DNA of 64,000 bases, from positions 47,541,008 to 47,605,007 of the forward strand of contig CP092879.1 of NCBI GenBank assembly GCA_030710605.1, given 5' to 3'. This document shows, piece by piece, positions 53,005 through 63,471 of this stretch. How positions within the stretch are numbered: the stretch's first letter is position 1; every line of letters begins with the position of its first letter. The position numbers were made by a program, and so were the translations under genes. The notes below the pieces were generated by a model. That model had not been told where the DNA came from, did no database searches, and was given only the letters and a program-made list of their open reading frames with translations. Source of the stretch: Cordylochernes scorpioides. Lineage: Eukaryota; Arthropoda; Arachnida; Pseudoscorpiones; Chernetidae.

Positions 53005-53194
53005 TTAAAGTCTGAGAGGCAAGGCCTTCAGCCAGTTCAGGGCTTCCGGGGTGACAGAGTGGAGATTGGAGATTCCTCCATTGAATCCACTTTGCCGTAG
53101 TGGGGAGGCCCGAGTCCGACTTCCAAGTAGTTCCGCCAAGAGATCAACACCATAGAGGTCCGTACGTCTCTTGACCTCACGGACAATACAGCAG
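53005..53194 (-). CDS. Terminal exon of an unrecognised gene (partial)
   Basis: A minus-strand frame follows an acceptor (AATGTAG|CTGCTG, boundary 53194/53195) and ends with TAA at 53005. Its 62 codons start CCIVREVKRRTDLYGVDLLA and end VTPEALNWLKALPLRL. Base composition is GC-richer than its flanks, like the RRM gene, and AATAAA-type signals lie at about 52898-52912, 95 bases after the stop. I do not recognise the protein. Upstream exons would lie beyond 53.2 kb but none is evident before the repeats there. Confidence 0.5.
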
Positions 53195-53260
53195 CTACAT
53201 TATTCAATAAATGTTCTATATGGAGGGAAACGAACCCTTGTCAACCACGTGGTTCACATG

Positions 53261-53332
53261 GCGACGGTGGTATAATAGTTATCATAGCTCCCTTCCAAGC
53301 AGTTGACCCGGGTTCGATTCCCGGCCGTCGAA
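53261..53332 (+). tRNA. tRNA-Gly(TCC)-like gene
   Basis: Acceptor GCGACGG pairs with CCGTCG (the first pair, G with A, is a mismatch). The A box is TGGTATAATAGTT and the B box GGTTCGATTCC. Anticodon loop CTTCCAA gives TCC (Gly), and the T-arm CCCGG/CCGGG is perfect. One mismatch (C-C) breaks the anticodon stem. TTTTTT follows at 53333, as for Pol III termination. With two mismatches it may be a degenerating copy. A second B-box-like GGTTCGTTTCC on the minus strand just upstream (near 53235) lacks a full cloverleaf. Confidence 0.7.
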
Positions 53333-53340
53333 TTTTTTAT

Positions 53341-53655
53341 TATTTTTTAACTCCGCCTTTGCCGGTCCCAAGCCCGGATAAAAAAGGAGGAGGGGAGCAG
53401 TAACAAGCTCACTAAAAAAACCTGGGCTCAGCTGGCCCAGCTAATAGTACCATGTAAGGGCTCCTAATCCAGGGATACAGGATGAGCAGTGTTTGTACTC
53501 CATGTTAGGAGCGGCTGCAGATGGCGTCTGTTCCTCATGTCAGAGGTGGCCATTTATTTTGGAGCTAAGTCGGCCTGCCACTGAGTAGTGCTCCCAGTCT
53601 TAATGACAAAGGCAGACGCATTCTACTTCACCCAAAGATAAGAAAGAAGAAGACG
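53341..53655 (+). repeat. LINE-derived repeat L, copy 2
   Basis: Begins AACTCCGCCTTTGCCGGTCC directly after the tRNA terminator and ends AAAGATAAGAAAGAAGAAG. Matches 45510-45875 and, inverted, 54825-55200. Confidence 0.7.
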
Positions 53656-54040
53656 TAGTTCACAGGGGTTCAATCAACCATGACAGTTTGCTGTTTCCAT
53701 AACTTTCAATTTCATTTGATCTATATATATGTCGTAAAAAAAGATGTATTTTAGGTACGTTACCAATTCATTCATGCAGTCGTGGATTGAATTGAAAATG
53801 ATAACTTTATATCCAAAATTGAATTTATTTTAATGATTATATTTTTAAGAACAAACAGTTTTCATACATACAATTCTATATGATATTCTAAGTATAAACA
53901 AAAAACAATATTGCGTTGTACTCCTTTTGTTAAGGATTTTAAAAAATTAACTCTGTGTTAATTCTATGATTATTTAAATTATAATTATATTAATGAATAA
54001 TAAAAATATGATTTTTATTATGTCATATATATATATATAT
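53656..54040. other. AT-rich DNA, no gene
   Basis: No feature supported. Confidence 0.5.
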
Positions 54041-54320
54041 ATTATATAAAAATGTATATTTTAATTTAAAATTATATATCTCTAGAACAAACTACTCTGT
54101 AAAAAGTCGACCGCCGTCTTGAGACTATGTAAATTTATTGTTGTTGTTTTCCTTTGGCCGGCTCATAACCTTTTGTAAATATGTAAATAAGTCTTTTGTT
54201 TTCTTTATTCTACTCGCCTTAATTCAGGTAGTACTTTCTAAAATTATGTTTCAAATATATCATTAGCACAATAAGACAATTACGCTTTGAAGTTTCTTAT
54301 TATATTGTGACGAAGAAATA
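54040..54320 (+). repeat. Repeat family S, copy 4
   Basis: Contains AAGTCGACCGCCGTC, ATTGTTGTTGTTTTCC, GGCCGGCTCA and CGCCTTAATTCAGGTAGTACT. Confidence 0.6.
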
Positions 54321-54824
54321 ATTTATTATTTAATATTATTCAATGAAATATTTCAACAGATTAAAAATATATATATCACTCTGTATTTGTAAAATCATCT
54401 TAAAAATATTTCTTTGCTTGCTTGTTCAAGATTCCCTAGCTGTAGATAGTTGGGTTAATAATTGTTGTCTAGGCGTGGTGACGTCATCAATAAATACTTT
54501 CATAACTTCAGATATACAAAGACTTTATTTCTACGCTACAATATTTTACTCCAAGAAGTTCATGACTGCAACAATTTCATAAGCATGCTCAAAACCTCGA
54601 ACAAATAATAATCTCTTACATTCTCAAAATGTAATATAACAGAAAGCCGACTAAATAATCATAATATTTATATAAAGAAAGAAGCACCTCTCTTTTTAAT
54701 TATGCATCAGAACGATGCATTGTACATCAACCTAGTAAAATACCTTACTAGAGATGATAAAGTATGAGCCACAACACCAATTTTGGAAAATTCAAGCAAA
54801 ACCCCAACCTGTATTCCATCTTCT
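54321..54824. other. AT-rich DNA with a block mirrored at 58.3 kb
   Basis: 54700-54770 (TTAATTATGCATCAGAACGAT and following) is the reverse complement of 58325-58400. This block is outside the main arms and shows an additional repeat. No gene. Confidence 0.5.
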
Positions 54825-55449
54825 TCTTTCTTATCTCCACTCAATCATATTAGGATATCAAGTTGTGACCCTTGATGGTGTCTGTTTGACAACCACCATG
54901 ACTGGGTGAAGTAGAATATGTCTGCCTTTGTCATTAAGACTGGGAGCACTACTCAGTAGCAGGCCGACTTAGCTACAATATGAAATGGCCCCCTCTGACA
55001 TGAGGAATAGACGCCACGTGCAGCCGTTCCTAACATGGAGTACAAACGCTGCTGATCCTGTATCCCTGGATTTGGAGCCCTTACAGGGAACTATCAGCTG
55101 GGCCAGCTGAGCCCAGGTTTTTAGTGAGCTTGTTACTGCTCCCCCTCCTCCTTTTTCATCCGGGCTTGGGACCGGCAAAGGCAGAGTTACTTGTCCTTTA
55201 ATATGAAAGAACGGTGATTTATAAACAAAAAGAATATTTGTGAAATTTCTAAAATAACAAGAAACATCTTTATATAAGTTTCTACAATAGGTAAATTTTT
55301 GAAGATGAAAATCAATTAGGAAGACATGGTTCATCAATGATGTAAACATTCTCATCAAATATTTGTTGAAGTTAAAGTTGAAGTTAAAGTTGTAATAGTG
55401 TTAAAACAACCATCCCCAAGAATTAGCCATGAAATGAACACAAAGAAGA

Positions 55450-56708
55450 CAGTTCTATAAGTAAGATAAAAAAAAACTTGTTTTTGGAAAATGATGCTTC
55501 ATTTTTCAACATAGTCTCTATTCAGATCCACACACCTGGTCTAGCGATGTTCTGTTTTTTTGTCCCCTCGGAAAAGTTTGATGTTTCGAGGTCCTCAAAG
55601 TATTCATTTACATCGTCGATAATCTCTTCATTTGAAGAAAATTTCCTCCCCACCAACCATTTATTTATTTTTTTTTAAAGAGGAAGAATTCACACGGGAA
55701 CAAATCTGGAGAATAAGGAGGATGAGAGTTCAAAAAGGAAACTTAATTCAAACAATTTGGTAGCTGCTCCATTCGACCTATGGAGTGGAGCATTTTCATC
55801 GTGAAAAAGCGCCTTCTACTGAGCCAATCTCGGAAGTTTGGCACGCAATTCTTCCTATAATCGATCTAGACGTGTTTCATAATACTATCATTTGATTGTC
55901 TTTTTTTTTCAAATAGTCAATTAGAATTATTCCTTGGGAATCCCAAAAGACAGTGGTCATCACCTTTCCGGTTGACACAACAGTCTTTGACCTATTTGGA
56001 GCCTTTTAACCCGGAACTGTCCACTGCTCTAACTGCTGTTTGGACTCTGGTGTGTAGTGGTGTATCCAGATCTTGTCTACTGTCGCAAAACGACACCAAA
56101 AGTCCCAAGAATTAAGAGCGATCAACAATAAACACCGCTGGGAAATGTCTGTCCGCATGCCTTTTTGGTCGATCATAAGCAATCGTGGCACCCATCTGTA
56201 ACACAGAATCTTCATCTGTAATTTTAAATGAAGGATATGGTGTACCCCCTTTGTCTAAATGAGATACCCGTGGTCTCATTTACGTTATTTGACTCGCCGA
56301 TCTTCCTCAATAACGATGCAATGGATTTTTAAATATAATTTCTAGCGTGGTTACATCCATAGGCCGTCCGTGAGGTGATTCATTTTGTGTTGAATTTCGT
56401 TCCTGTTTAAATTCATTCATCCAGTAATAAATGGTCTTAAATATAATGGGGTTGAGTATCCATCAACTTGGTTTAGTTCAGCTTCAATTTGGGAAGCCGA
56501 CCAACGTTTAGAAAAAAAGAAATGCTTGATGATAGCTCAAAATTTATTTTCATCCATTTTGGAATCAATTCCTACGGCGCTATCTTTCTAGAAGGCGGAG
56601 TCACGAGATTTGACGTCATACACAAGAAACTCCTTCTAGCCTCACCAGCGAGATGGGTGTTGCCATTTGTATTCTTTTTACCTTTACTTATCGAACAGCC
56701 CCCCCCCC
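55450..56708 (-). mobile_element. Mariner element in the right arm, inactive
   Basis: Inverted counterpart of 44065-45280. The minus frame opens at 56562 (MDENKF) and has the same TGA as codon 7. It then has VPRLLMIDQKGMRTDISQ and VDKIWIHHYTPESKQQ. At the second catalytic position it has HDEN rather than HDDN, and at the third PCEFFLF as in the other copy. The outer end is followed by a run of C (56700-56711). Confidence 0.8.
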
Positions 56709-57398
56709 CCTCGTTTAAGCAGATAAACATGCAATACTTATAACGATCTGATGAATTATATTAACCATTTATTAGTGTTGAAATCGACAATTGCAGATAT
56801 TTCTACGATATTTGATATGCAGATATTTGCATAGAGTTTTAATATTGTCTATGAAAAATGTCATCTTCGCCTATATAGAGCGGCCTTGTTGGATTGTTAG
56901 GCAGGTCGGCGTGAGCTGCTTATGTATATATAATTTTATCTCTTTGTCCTTCTTTTATAGTTTTATACCTCTAGGTAATAAAGGATCTTTCTCTTCCTCT
57001 ACAACTCCATATATTTTTCAACAATTAGCCAAGCCTTTTAAAATTAAAATTGACTATTTGTAGGAATTCATCTTTCATTTAAAAAATCAATATTTAGCGT
57101 TATGTTTAATTATATCTTCAATAACAACTATATTATTACATTATCCAATACAGTATTAGATCTCTTAATAAGCTGTTTGGTAGATTAAATTGGCAAAACC
57201 GATTGGAAAGTTTACCACTAATGAGCCAAGCTATCCCAATGTTTTTTCTTAGCAGTAAGGACAGTAGAAGTTTGATTTATTTGTGAAAAGAAACATTCGC
57301 GTCTCAATGTCTTCATTTGTTATATTTAGATGGCACGTTATGGCTTTGTATTAATTATTACATATTTATTCTTTCAAAGGGGTTTACATAGTTGCATA

Positions 57399-57747
57399 TT
57401 AAAAATAAAAAGGCCTATCCTGACCTTTTTATTTTTTTCTATTATGTTATGTGTTAAGAGTATTCACGCAAGTTTGGCCTTAAATGCCATTTCTTGGATT
57501 CTCAAGAAGCCTCTGGAACCAAAAACCTTTTTGGTCGCAGTGGAACTGCCTACTCCACGCTGACGAGCGCCAACAGCGCAAAACGCGTTCGTGGATGGCT
57601 TTTCTTGATTTATCAAAATATTGGGTTGCCCAAATATCAGGGGACAGGCTAAATCAATGTTTATTTTATTTCTGTTCCACTAGATGGCGCTCTGCCATCT
57701 GAAAAGCACATATACTCCTGGTCAGGATATACCTTTTTTATTTTTAA
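57399..57747 (+). repeat. Family E foldback repeat with hammerhead-like motif
   Basis: The ends TTAAAAATAAAAAGGC and its complement (to 57747). Inside, GGTC (57533-57536), stem I candidate GCAGTGGA/TCCACG, CTGACGA (57560-57566), hairpin GCGC-CAACA-GCGC (57567-57579) and AAAAC (57580-57584) lie in hammerhead type I order. GAAA has become AAAA. Confidence 0.7.
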
Positions 57748-58112
57748 TATCAACACCTGACCTTTTTAATTTTTGTGTCATTTTTTCATAGTTAACAATG
57801 CAATTTTGACAAAATTTCTGACTTTTAGATGGTCAGGAATAGACTAGAGAAGAGAATTTGTACATTTCCTTTCAAACAAAGGGAAATAGGTGCAGCCTTT
57901 TTTTTCTGTTATTTTTCCATAGTTGTATATATCTTATAAGCCTTTTAGTCTTGGGTTAACTCTTAAAGCTTTAATTTGATGAGCATGACATGTCTCAATC
58001 CATTTAGATAGAACCGGCAGTGAACGGTGATGAAACAGATCCTATAAAAAGTTTGAATGAACCTTCATATGAAATGAATTTAGGATATTGTATGTTTATG
58101 TAAAACATCATA

Positions 58113-58430
58113 AAATGTCACCTTATGCCGGTGGGACCGGCAAAGGCGGAGTAAATTACCTGGATTCCATGGTTTCGGGATATGACTCTCATCAGTATAC
58201 AGGGGCGGCTTCAATTTCATTACATCGTACCAGAGAGTTTTAAAAAATAGGTCGAATTTATCAAACAGGTGTCCAAACTGTTGAATTGTATGAAATTGCT
58301 AAAACTGGTGTAGTGACAAATTCTTTAACAACTCTAGTAAAGTTTTTTACTAGAGTGATGCACAGTGCATCGTTCTGATGTATAATTAAAGGAAGAAATG
58401 CCTCTTTTGATACATGAATATCATTTTACC
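58113..58430. other. Junction beyond the right arm
   Basis: A short LINE repeat L piece (58122-58152), then unassigned DNA, then the block (58325-58400) mirrored at 54700-54770. No gene. Confidence 0.5.
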
Positions 58431-58765
58431 GCAACTTTATGTTATATAAAAATATTATTTCATTTAAAATTATATTTCATTGATTATGTTTATTTTTTGT
58501 ATATATGGTTATATTTATTTTTGTTTGTTCTTTCTTTCTTCTCTCTTTTCTTTTTCCTTATTACTTCTTCTATTCTAGTTTTTACTTTTGAAATATCTTC
58601 CTTTGCTAAATCCTGTAGAGGGGAATCATGTATAGGGATGGATGCCCCAATAAAAAGGCTTATGTGTGTGTGTATATTTCATTGATTCAAATATTCTGTT
58701 TATATCTACCACCAGATGTCGGGACTTCCCCTCTAAAAATTCATTGTTGTTGTTTCCCGTTGGCT
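58430..58765 (+). repeat. Repeat family S, copy 5, split by a LINE end
   Basis: Family S sequence at 58430-58485 and 58673-58765 (ACCAGATGTCGGGA, CATTGTTGTTGTTTCCCG), interrupted by the insertion at 58486-58672. Confidence 0.65.
58486..58672 (+). mobile_element. 5'-truncated LINE insertion with 15-bp target duplication
   Basis: TATATTTCATTGATT at 58471-58485 is repeated at 58673-58687. The 187-bp insert ends with a hairpin (GGGATGGATGCCCC), AATAAAAAGGC and a TG repeat, the tail layout of the LINEs in this window. Confidence 0.8.
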
Positions 58766-58789
58766 TAAACTGAAATACGTGAATCTCAT

Positions 58790-60066
58790 GTCCTGTCCCC
58801 TCATTGTTCTGTCTTTCAGGCGGAAACCCTTGGATTGGTTAAGGCACTTGAAATCGCAACCACTTTACCAAATCATCTAACCTTAGGATTCTTCCTGGAC
58901 AACCTCTCAGTCGTGAAGTCAGTTCTGAACTCTAAGACTGGTAATTACCTTATCGACAGAGCTCTGCTACTGATTTCGCGATTAAATCGTAATGGGAACA
59001 GATGCACCATACAATGGATCAAGGGCCACAGTGGGATTGTGGGTAATGACATTGCAGACACACTCGCAAAGCGGGGTGCTGAGTCTGCCGACCCAAGCTG
59101 TTACAAACTCGCTCCTTTGTCGTTTGTAAAATCGGCAATCTACGGCCGGGCGCGTTAAGCATGGGAAAGCAAATTTCTCTCTCTAGCTCCTTTAATCCAC
59201 ATCCGCTTTGGTCTTACTCCAATGAGTCTTTTAGACAAAAGGTATGCGTACATCGTCCCTAGCGAGCACATTGTGGTTGGCCTGCTATCGGGACACACGT
59301 GGACGGACAGTTTCGCCCACAGGATAGGCGTCATTGACGATCCTTCCTGCCCTTACTGCGATGCTGACAGGGAAGAAACTCTGTCACACATCGTGCTTGA
59401 GTGCAGCAGCCTTGATGCCCTTAGATTCCCCTTCTTTCCACCTGTGCAGAAGAATTAGGGTACACTCCGCGGGTCACTCAAAGACTTTATTTTCAACAGG
59501 ATCTGCGGTGAGGACCCGATTTGTACCTTCTGTAATTCAAAACTAAAAAATGAAATCACTCACTATATTTTTGATTGCTCTATTCTGAAAGAAGAAAGAA
59601 GAACCCTTATGCTCAAAACTGGGCAACTCTGTGCTTCACTCCCATCAATAATTGACAATATGACCCAGAATAAGTATGTTGCTACGGCGTTTTATGGTTT
59701 CCACAAGTCCATATCTCAGAAGAAGGCCAAGTGACACTCACTTCTCACTTTCTTACTGCTACTCTTTTTGTGTTGTTTTTCTTGCTTCCCTCTTTCTCTT
59801 TCTTGTTTTTTTTTCTATTTTTTTTTTTATTTTTCTTCTGTCTATATCGTTGTTTCCTTTGTCTCACTGCTCTGTTCTTATGCATACCTCTGGTGACCTG
59901 TATAGGGTCAGTGACCCTAAATAAAGGCCTTTTGTTGTTGTTGTTGTATTTTCAACAGGAGCACTTGGCGAGCCTGCCTGAAGTTCTTAAAGGCCTCTGA
60001 TAGACTCAAGCCACGCGTCCACGCGGAGGATTCCGATCACCTGAGTGACTCGGACTCCTCACCTCA
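58790..60066 (+). pseudogene. LINE ORF2 end: RNase H and zinc-knuckle region, interrupted
   Basis: From about 58810: QAETLGLVKALE (catalytic Glu), FFLDNLSVVKSV (Asp) and IQWIKGHSGIVGNDIAD (Asp) define a LINE RNase H. After an in-frame TAA (59156) the same frame continues with SGHTWTDSFAHRIG and CPYCDADREETLSHIVLEC, the C-terminal knuckle. After a TAG (59456) it continues to LKDFIFNR. The coding sequence resumes beyond a nested insertion with STWRACLKFLKASDRLKPR and ends at about 60066. The RT part is absent (5' truncation). Confidence 0.8.
59502..59946 (+). mobile_element. Second LINE 3' end nested in the first, 14-bp target duplication
   Basis: TATTTTCAACAGGA occurs at 59488-59501 and 59947-59960. 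The 445-bp insert starts in another LINE's coding end (CTFCNSKLKNEITHYIFDC, a CxxC...H...C knuckle). It ends with hairpin GGGTCAGTGACCC, AAATAAAGGCC and TTG repeats. Removing it restores the reading frame of the host LINE. Confidence 0.88.
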
Positions 60067-60860
60067 TGGTTAACACCGGTCATTAGCGGCCGCTCGTAGA
60101 CGCAACTCTGGCATATGACGCTGTTTAAGATCGGTTTCGCGACCTGCCCTGCGTATGTGATCGCCCCTGCCGCTGTCTCTATTACCCAAGGACAGAGGGA
60201 AAATGGTTTGGCGATTCGACGACGCGGGCTGCTCGAGAAATCGACTTACGCAGCGACCCATTTGAACGCGCTATGCAATCTATGGTGTACTTTTCTGGTT
60301 GGTTGTCTTAGTACTGGTACCCTCACTAGTAATCTTATCTAAAACTTTTTATATATTTATTTTTACAAAAATAAAATCTATATTTTCCCATCAGTTGCTG
60401 AATCATTCCCGCTTTATCTAATATTCATTTTTAAACAACAGCTGTCTTTCTTTTATCTTCCCTGGCCTGGGGAATCTAACCTTTTTGAACAACCTTGGCT
60501 GCGTGCAGTACCTTGGTACTTTGATATAGTGCATTGCGGCTTGTCTGCCTGTTACATTATTTTGGGCTTAAAAATCATACACTTTGAGCATTGCGGTATG
60601 TCTGCTCTCCACGGTCACCCCTCAACACTATTGAACCCGTCTCCGCCTCCCCCTGATCTCCGCGGATCACTACCCTACCCCACTGATCCTCCTCTACATC
60701 CCGGCTCTCCTGGCCTCACCTGGCGATGATCCCCTGGCCACCCATCCCCAGGGCCCATAACTGTGCTTTATACATATTCCGCTTTATGCGTCCATCGGGG
60801 CTCAAAAATTATTCATTTTGGTTAGCAGCCCCGTAAATAAAGATATTTCCTCCTTTCCCA
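60067..60860 (+). other. LINE 3' UTR and unassigned GC-richer DNA
   Basis: 60067-60340 looks like the 3' UTR of the host LINE. 60400-60845 is a separate block with Pro-rich chance frames, ending AGCAGCCCCGTAAATAAAG at 60825, again a LINE-like tail. No gene. Confidence 0.45.
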
Positions 60861-60863
60861 TTG

Positions 60864-60915
60864 GCCGGCTCAAATCTTTTGTACATTATGTAAATAAGTT
60901 TTTGTTTTGTTGTTT
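60864..60915 (+). repeat. Repeat family S, fragment
   Basis: CCATTGGCCGGCTCAAATCTT through TTATGTAAATAAG, about 50 bp. Confidence 0.55.
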
Positions 60916-60939
60916 TTTGTTATATACAAGTTGTATGTA

Positions 60940-62395
60940 GCTATATCTTTCGTGTTATGTTAAAATTCTTTAACCGAAGAACGGGGTTTTTTTAATTTTG
61001 AAGAATAAACAATGGACCTCTATTGAAAGGTTGTTAATCCCAAACAATGACGAGGCACGCATTATCGTCTGGTGCCTAAAAATTACATATTTACATATGA
61101 TTCATGCATGCATAAGCCTTTAACTCTATCTTTCGTCTTCTGTTAAAATTCTTTAACCGAAGAACGGGAATGTTAAAATTTTGAAAAAATAACAATGGTG
61201 CTCTATTTAAAAGTTGTTAATACCAAACAATATTTACATATGATTTATGCATGCCTTTAGCTATGTTTTATATTAAAATTTTCTAACTTAAGAGAGAGAG
61301 AAACGGGGTTTTCAATATTTTGAAGAAATAACAATGGACCTCTATTGAAAGGTTGTTAATCCCAAAACAATGACGAGGCGCGCATTATCGTCTGGTGTCT
61401 AAAAATTACATATTTACATATGATTCATACATGCATAAGCCTTTAGCTATATCTTTCGTGTTATGTTAAAATTCTTTAACCGAAGAAGGGGGATTTAAAA
61501 TTTTTGAAGAATAAACAATGTTTCTCTATTTAAAAAGTTGTTAATACCAAACAATACAGTGGACCCTCGGTTTGCGAGCATAATCCGTTCCAGAGCCGTG
61601 CTCGTACTCCAAAACGCTCGTAGTGCGAAACTAATTTCTTATTTTTAATAATTGAAACTCGGGCAATTCTTCTTGCTACGAACAATTGCACAGTTTCCCA
61701 CATTTTACATATTTCCCGAATCTGATCTGAAGGGAGGGATCCCAGTGAATTTTCATCCATCACGATTACGGGCAACCATCACGAGTTGCTCGTAATGCGA
61801 AATTTCACTCGTAATCCGAGGTAAATTTTTTCAAAAAATTTTGCTCGTACTGCGAAAAGCTTGTACTCCAGGGTGCTCGTAAACCGAGGGTCCACTGTAT
61901 TTACATATGATTCATGCATGCCTTTAGCTATGTCTTTCGTCTTATGTTAAAATTCTTCAACCGAAGAACTAGAATTTTAAAATTTGATGAATAAACAATG
62001 TTCCTCTATTGAAAGGTTGCTGATCCCAAACAATGACGAGGCGTGAATTATCGTCTGGTGCCAAAAAAAATTAAATATTTACATATGATTCATGCATAAG
62101 GCTTTAGCTATATATTTTGTGTTATGTTAAAATTCTTTAATCGAAGAACGGGTTTTTATTTTTTATTTTGAAGCAATAACAATGTACCTCTATTTAAAAG
62201 TTGTTAATCCCAAACAATATTTACATATGATTCATGCCTACGTAAGCCTATAGCTATAACTTTCGTCTTATGTTAAAATTCTTTTACCGAAGAACTAGGA
62301 TTTTAAAATTTGAAGAATAAACAATGTTCCTCTATTGAAAAGTTGTTAATCCCAAACAATGACGAGGCGCTCATTATCGTCTGGTGGCTAAAAAA
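60940..62395. repeat. Tandem array of alternating about 180- and 135-bp units
   Basis: Units share GCTATATCTTTCGT, TTAAAATTCTTTAACCGAAG and ACAATG...CTCTATT. Long units add CAATGACGAGGCGC and ATTATCGTCTGGTGCC; short ones lack this and read CCAAACAATATTTACATATG. About seven units, one split by a MITE. Confidence 0.8.
61557..61897. mobile_element. Pogo/Tigger-type MITE
   Basis: The ends CAGTGGACCCTCGGTTT and AAACCGAGGGTCCACTG are inverted repeats, with TA on both sides (61555-61556, 61898-61899). The interior has GCTCGTA(C/A)TCC/TGCGAA repeats typical of this class. The equivalent unit at 61205-61225 shows the empty site (CAAACAATATTTACATATG). No transposase. Confidence 0.9.
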
Positions 62396-62640
62396 ATACC
62401 CCTATCAGCCCACGTTTATTGCGTCATTTTGATAGTTTCTCTTCATACGTTCAATAACGTAGAATGAATAATCATTACAAACCGACATTACACAATATTG
62501 TGTGGTTGATAAATACTCTGTGTAATATTAATTGGCTGATTCATCAATGTTTATTCTCTTTCATACATTGTTTTCTTCATTCTATGCAACTCAATATGCA
62601 AATATTATTTTGAAATTAAAGCAATAAAGCACGAATGGTC
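62396..62640. other. AT-rich DNA, no gene
   Basis: No feature supported. Confidence 0.5.
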
Positions 62641-62649
62641 TTTTACATA

Positions 62650-62840
62650 TAAAACAAACTTTAACTGTCCTTACTGTGATGAAATATTTATTGGGAGGGC
62701 TTGTCTCATCAGTGGTGATCTCTCCCAGCGGCTTTGCCAATTTAAATTCTGGTATTTGGTATATGAAATTTGGTAAATTAAATTGGCGAAACAGCTAGAA
62801 GGGTACCACTGATGAGCCACCAAGCCACTCAATATTCTGA
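62650..62840. repeat. Family I foldback repeat
   Basis: The arms ATTGGGAGGGCTTGTCTCATC...GCCAATTTAA and a mirrored copy meet around 62760. Relatives lie at 43130-43200, 57180-57260 and 63175-63250. It contains TTGGCGAAAC, then CTGATGAGCCA. Confidence 0.7.
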
Positions 62841-63470
62841 ATTTTATATTCACTTATATATGTAAACGATTTTCTAAAATATAAGTAGAATATAGAATCC
62901 CGTAATAATCGTTCCGCTGAGGGCAGTGACAGAAAGTCGTTAAAACGCTGAAAAGAAATTTAAAAAGATTGGTTAATGTAGCTATATGTTTTCAAAAAAC
63001 TTCCAACCAGAAAATGATGTGTATAAACCTTCATATTTGTGTTTTAAGAGTAGAAATAACTATATCTCTAATATCTTGAAATAGTGGTAATCCTAAAATA
63101 TAAAATGAAAGGATTTAAAATCACGAATTTTTCTTTTATAATTTTTTATATTATTATTTGCGATGAAAAATATATATTGGGAGGGCTTGGCTCATTAGTG
63201 ATGAACCATTCAAGCGGTTTGGCAAATTTAATCCACCAAACCACTTCTCAGAGCTCTACTACTGTATTGGACGTAACAATTATTCCGCCTTCTACACTAC
63301 TGTATTGGACGATTCTGCTTATATACCCAGCACTGAAGAGTGGAATCTCAGAAATGGTTTTCAAGAAAACTATGGACATAAGCTTCTTGGACAGTAGAAT
63401 TACATTTAAATATTTGCGTCGAGCATTTCTCTTCTGCAAACAATAAAGACAATGTCAGTTAGGCATAAAT
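62841..63470. other. AT-rich DNA with a family I fragment
   Basis: 63175-63250 is a single family I arm. The frame covering 63084-63446 is not convincing as a gene because it runs through that repeat. Confidence 0.5.
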
Positions 63471-63471
63471 T

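Larger units (their letters stand above)
54825..58112 (-). repeat. Right arm of the large inverted duplication
   Basis: Reverse complement of 42385-45875. From inner to outer it contains LINE repeat L (54825-55200), mariner (55450-56708), the frame block around 56880-57060, the foldback block 57110-57330, the family E element (57399-57747) and the CATTTTATGATGT block ending at 58112. The outer end is abrupt: GCCGGTGGGACCGGCAAAGG, a LINE repeat L fragment, follows. Confidence 0.85.

Noticed and set aside
62776-62815. TTGGCGAAAC followed by CTGATGAGCCA, a circularly permuted hammerhead pattern with a TTGGC/GCCAA stem.
   Set aside because: Only 17 bases separate GAAAC from CTGATGA, too few for stem I and a cleavage triplet. 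I keep it as a repeat-family motif only.
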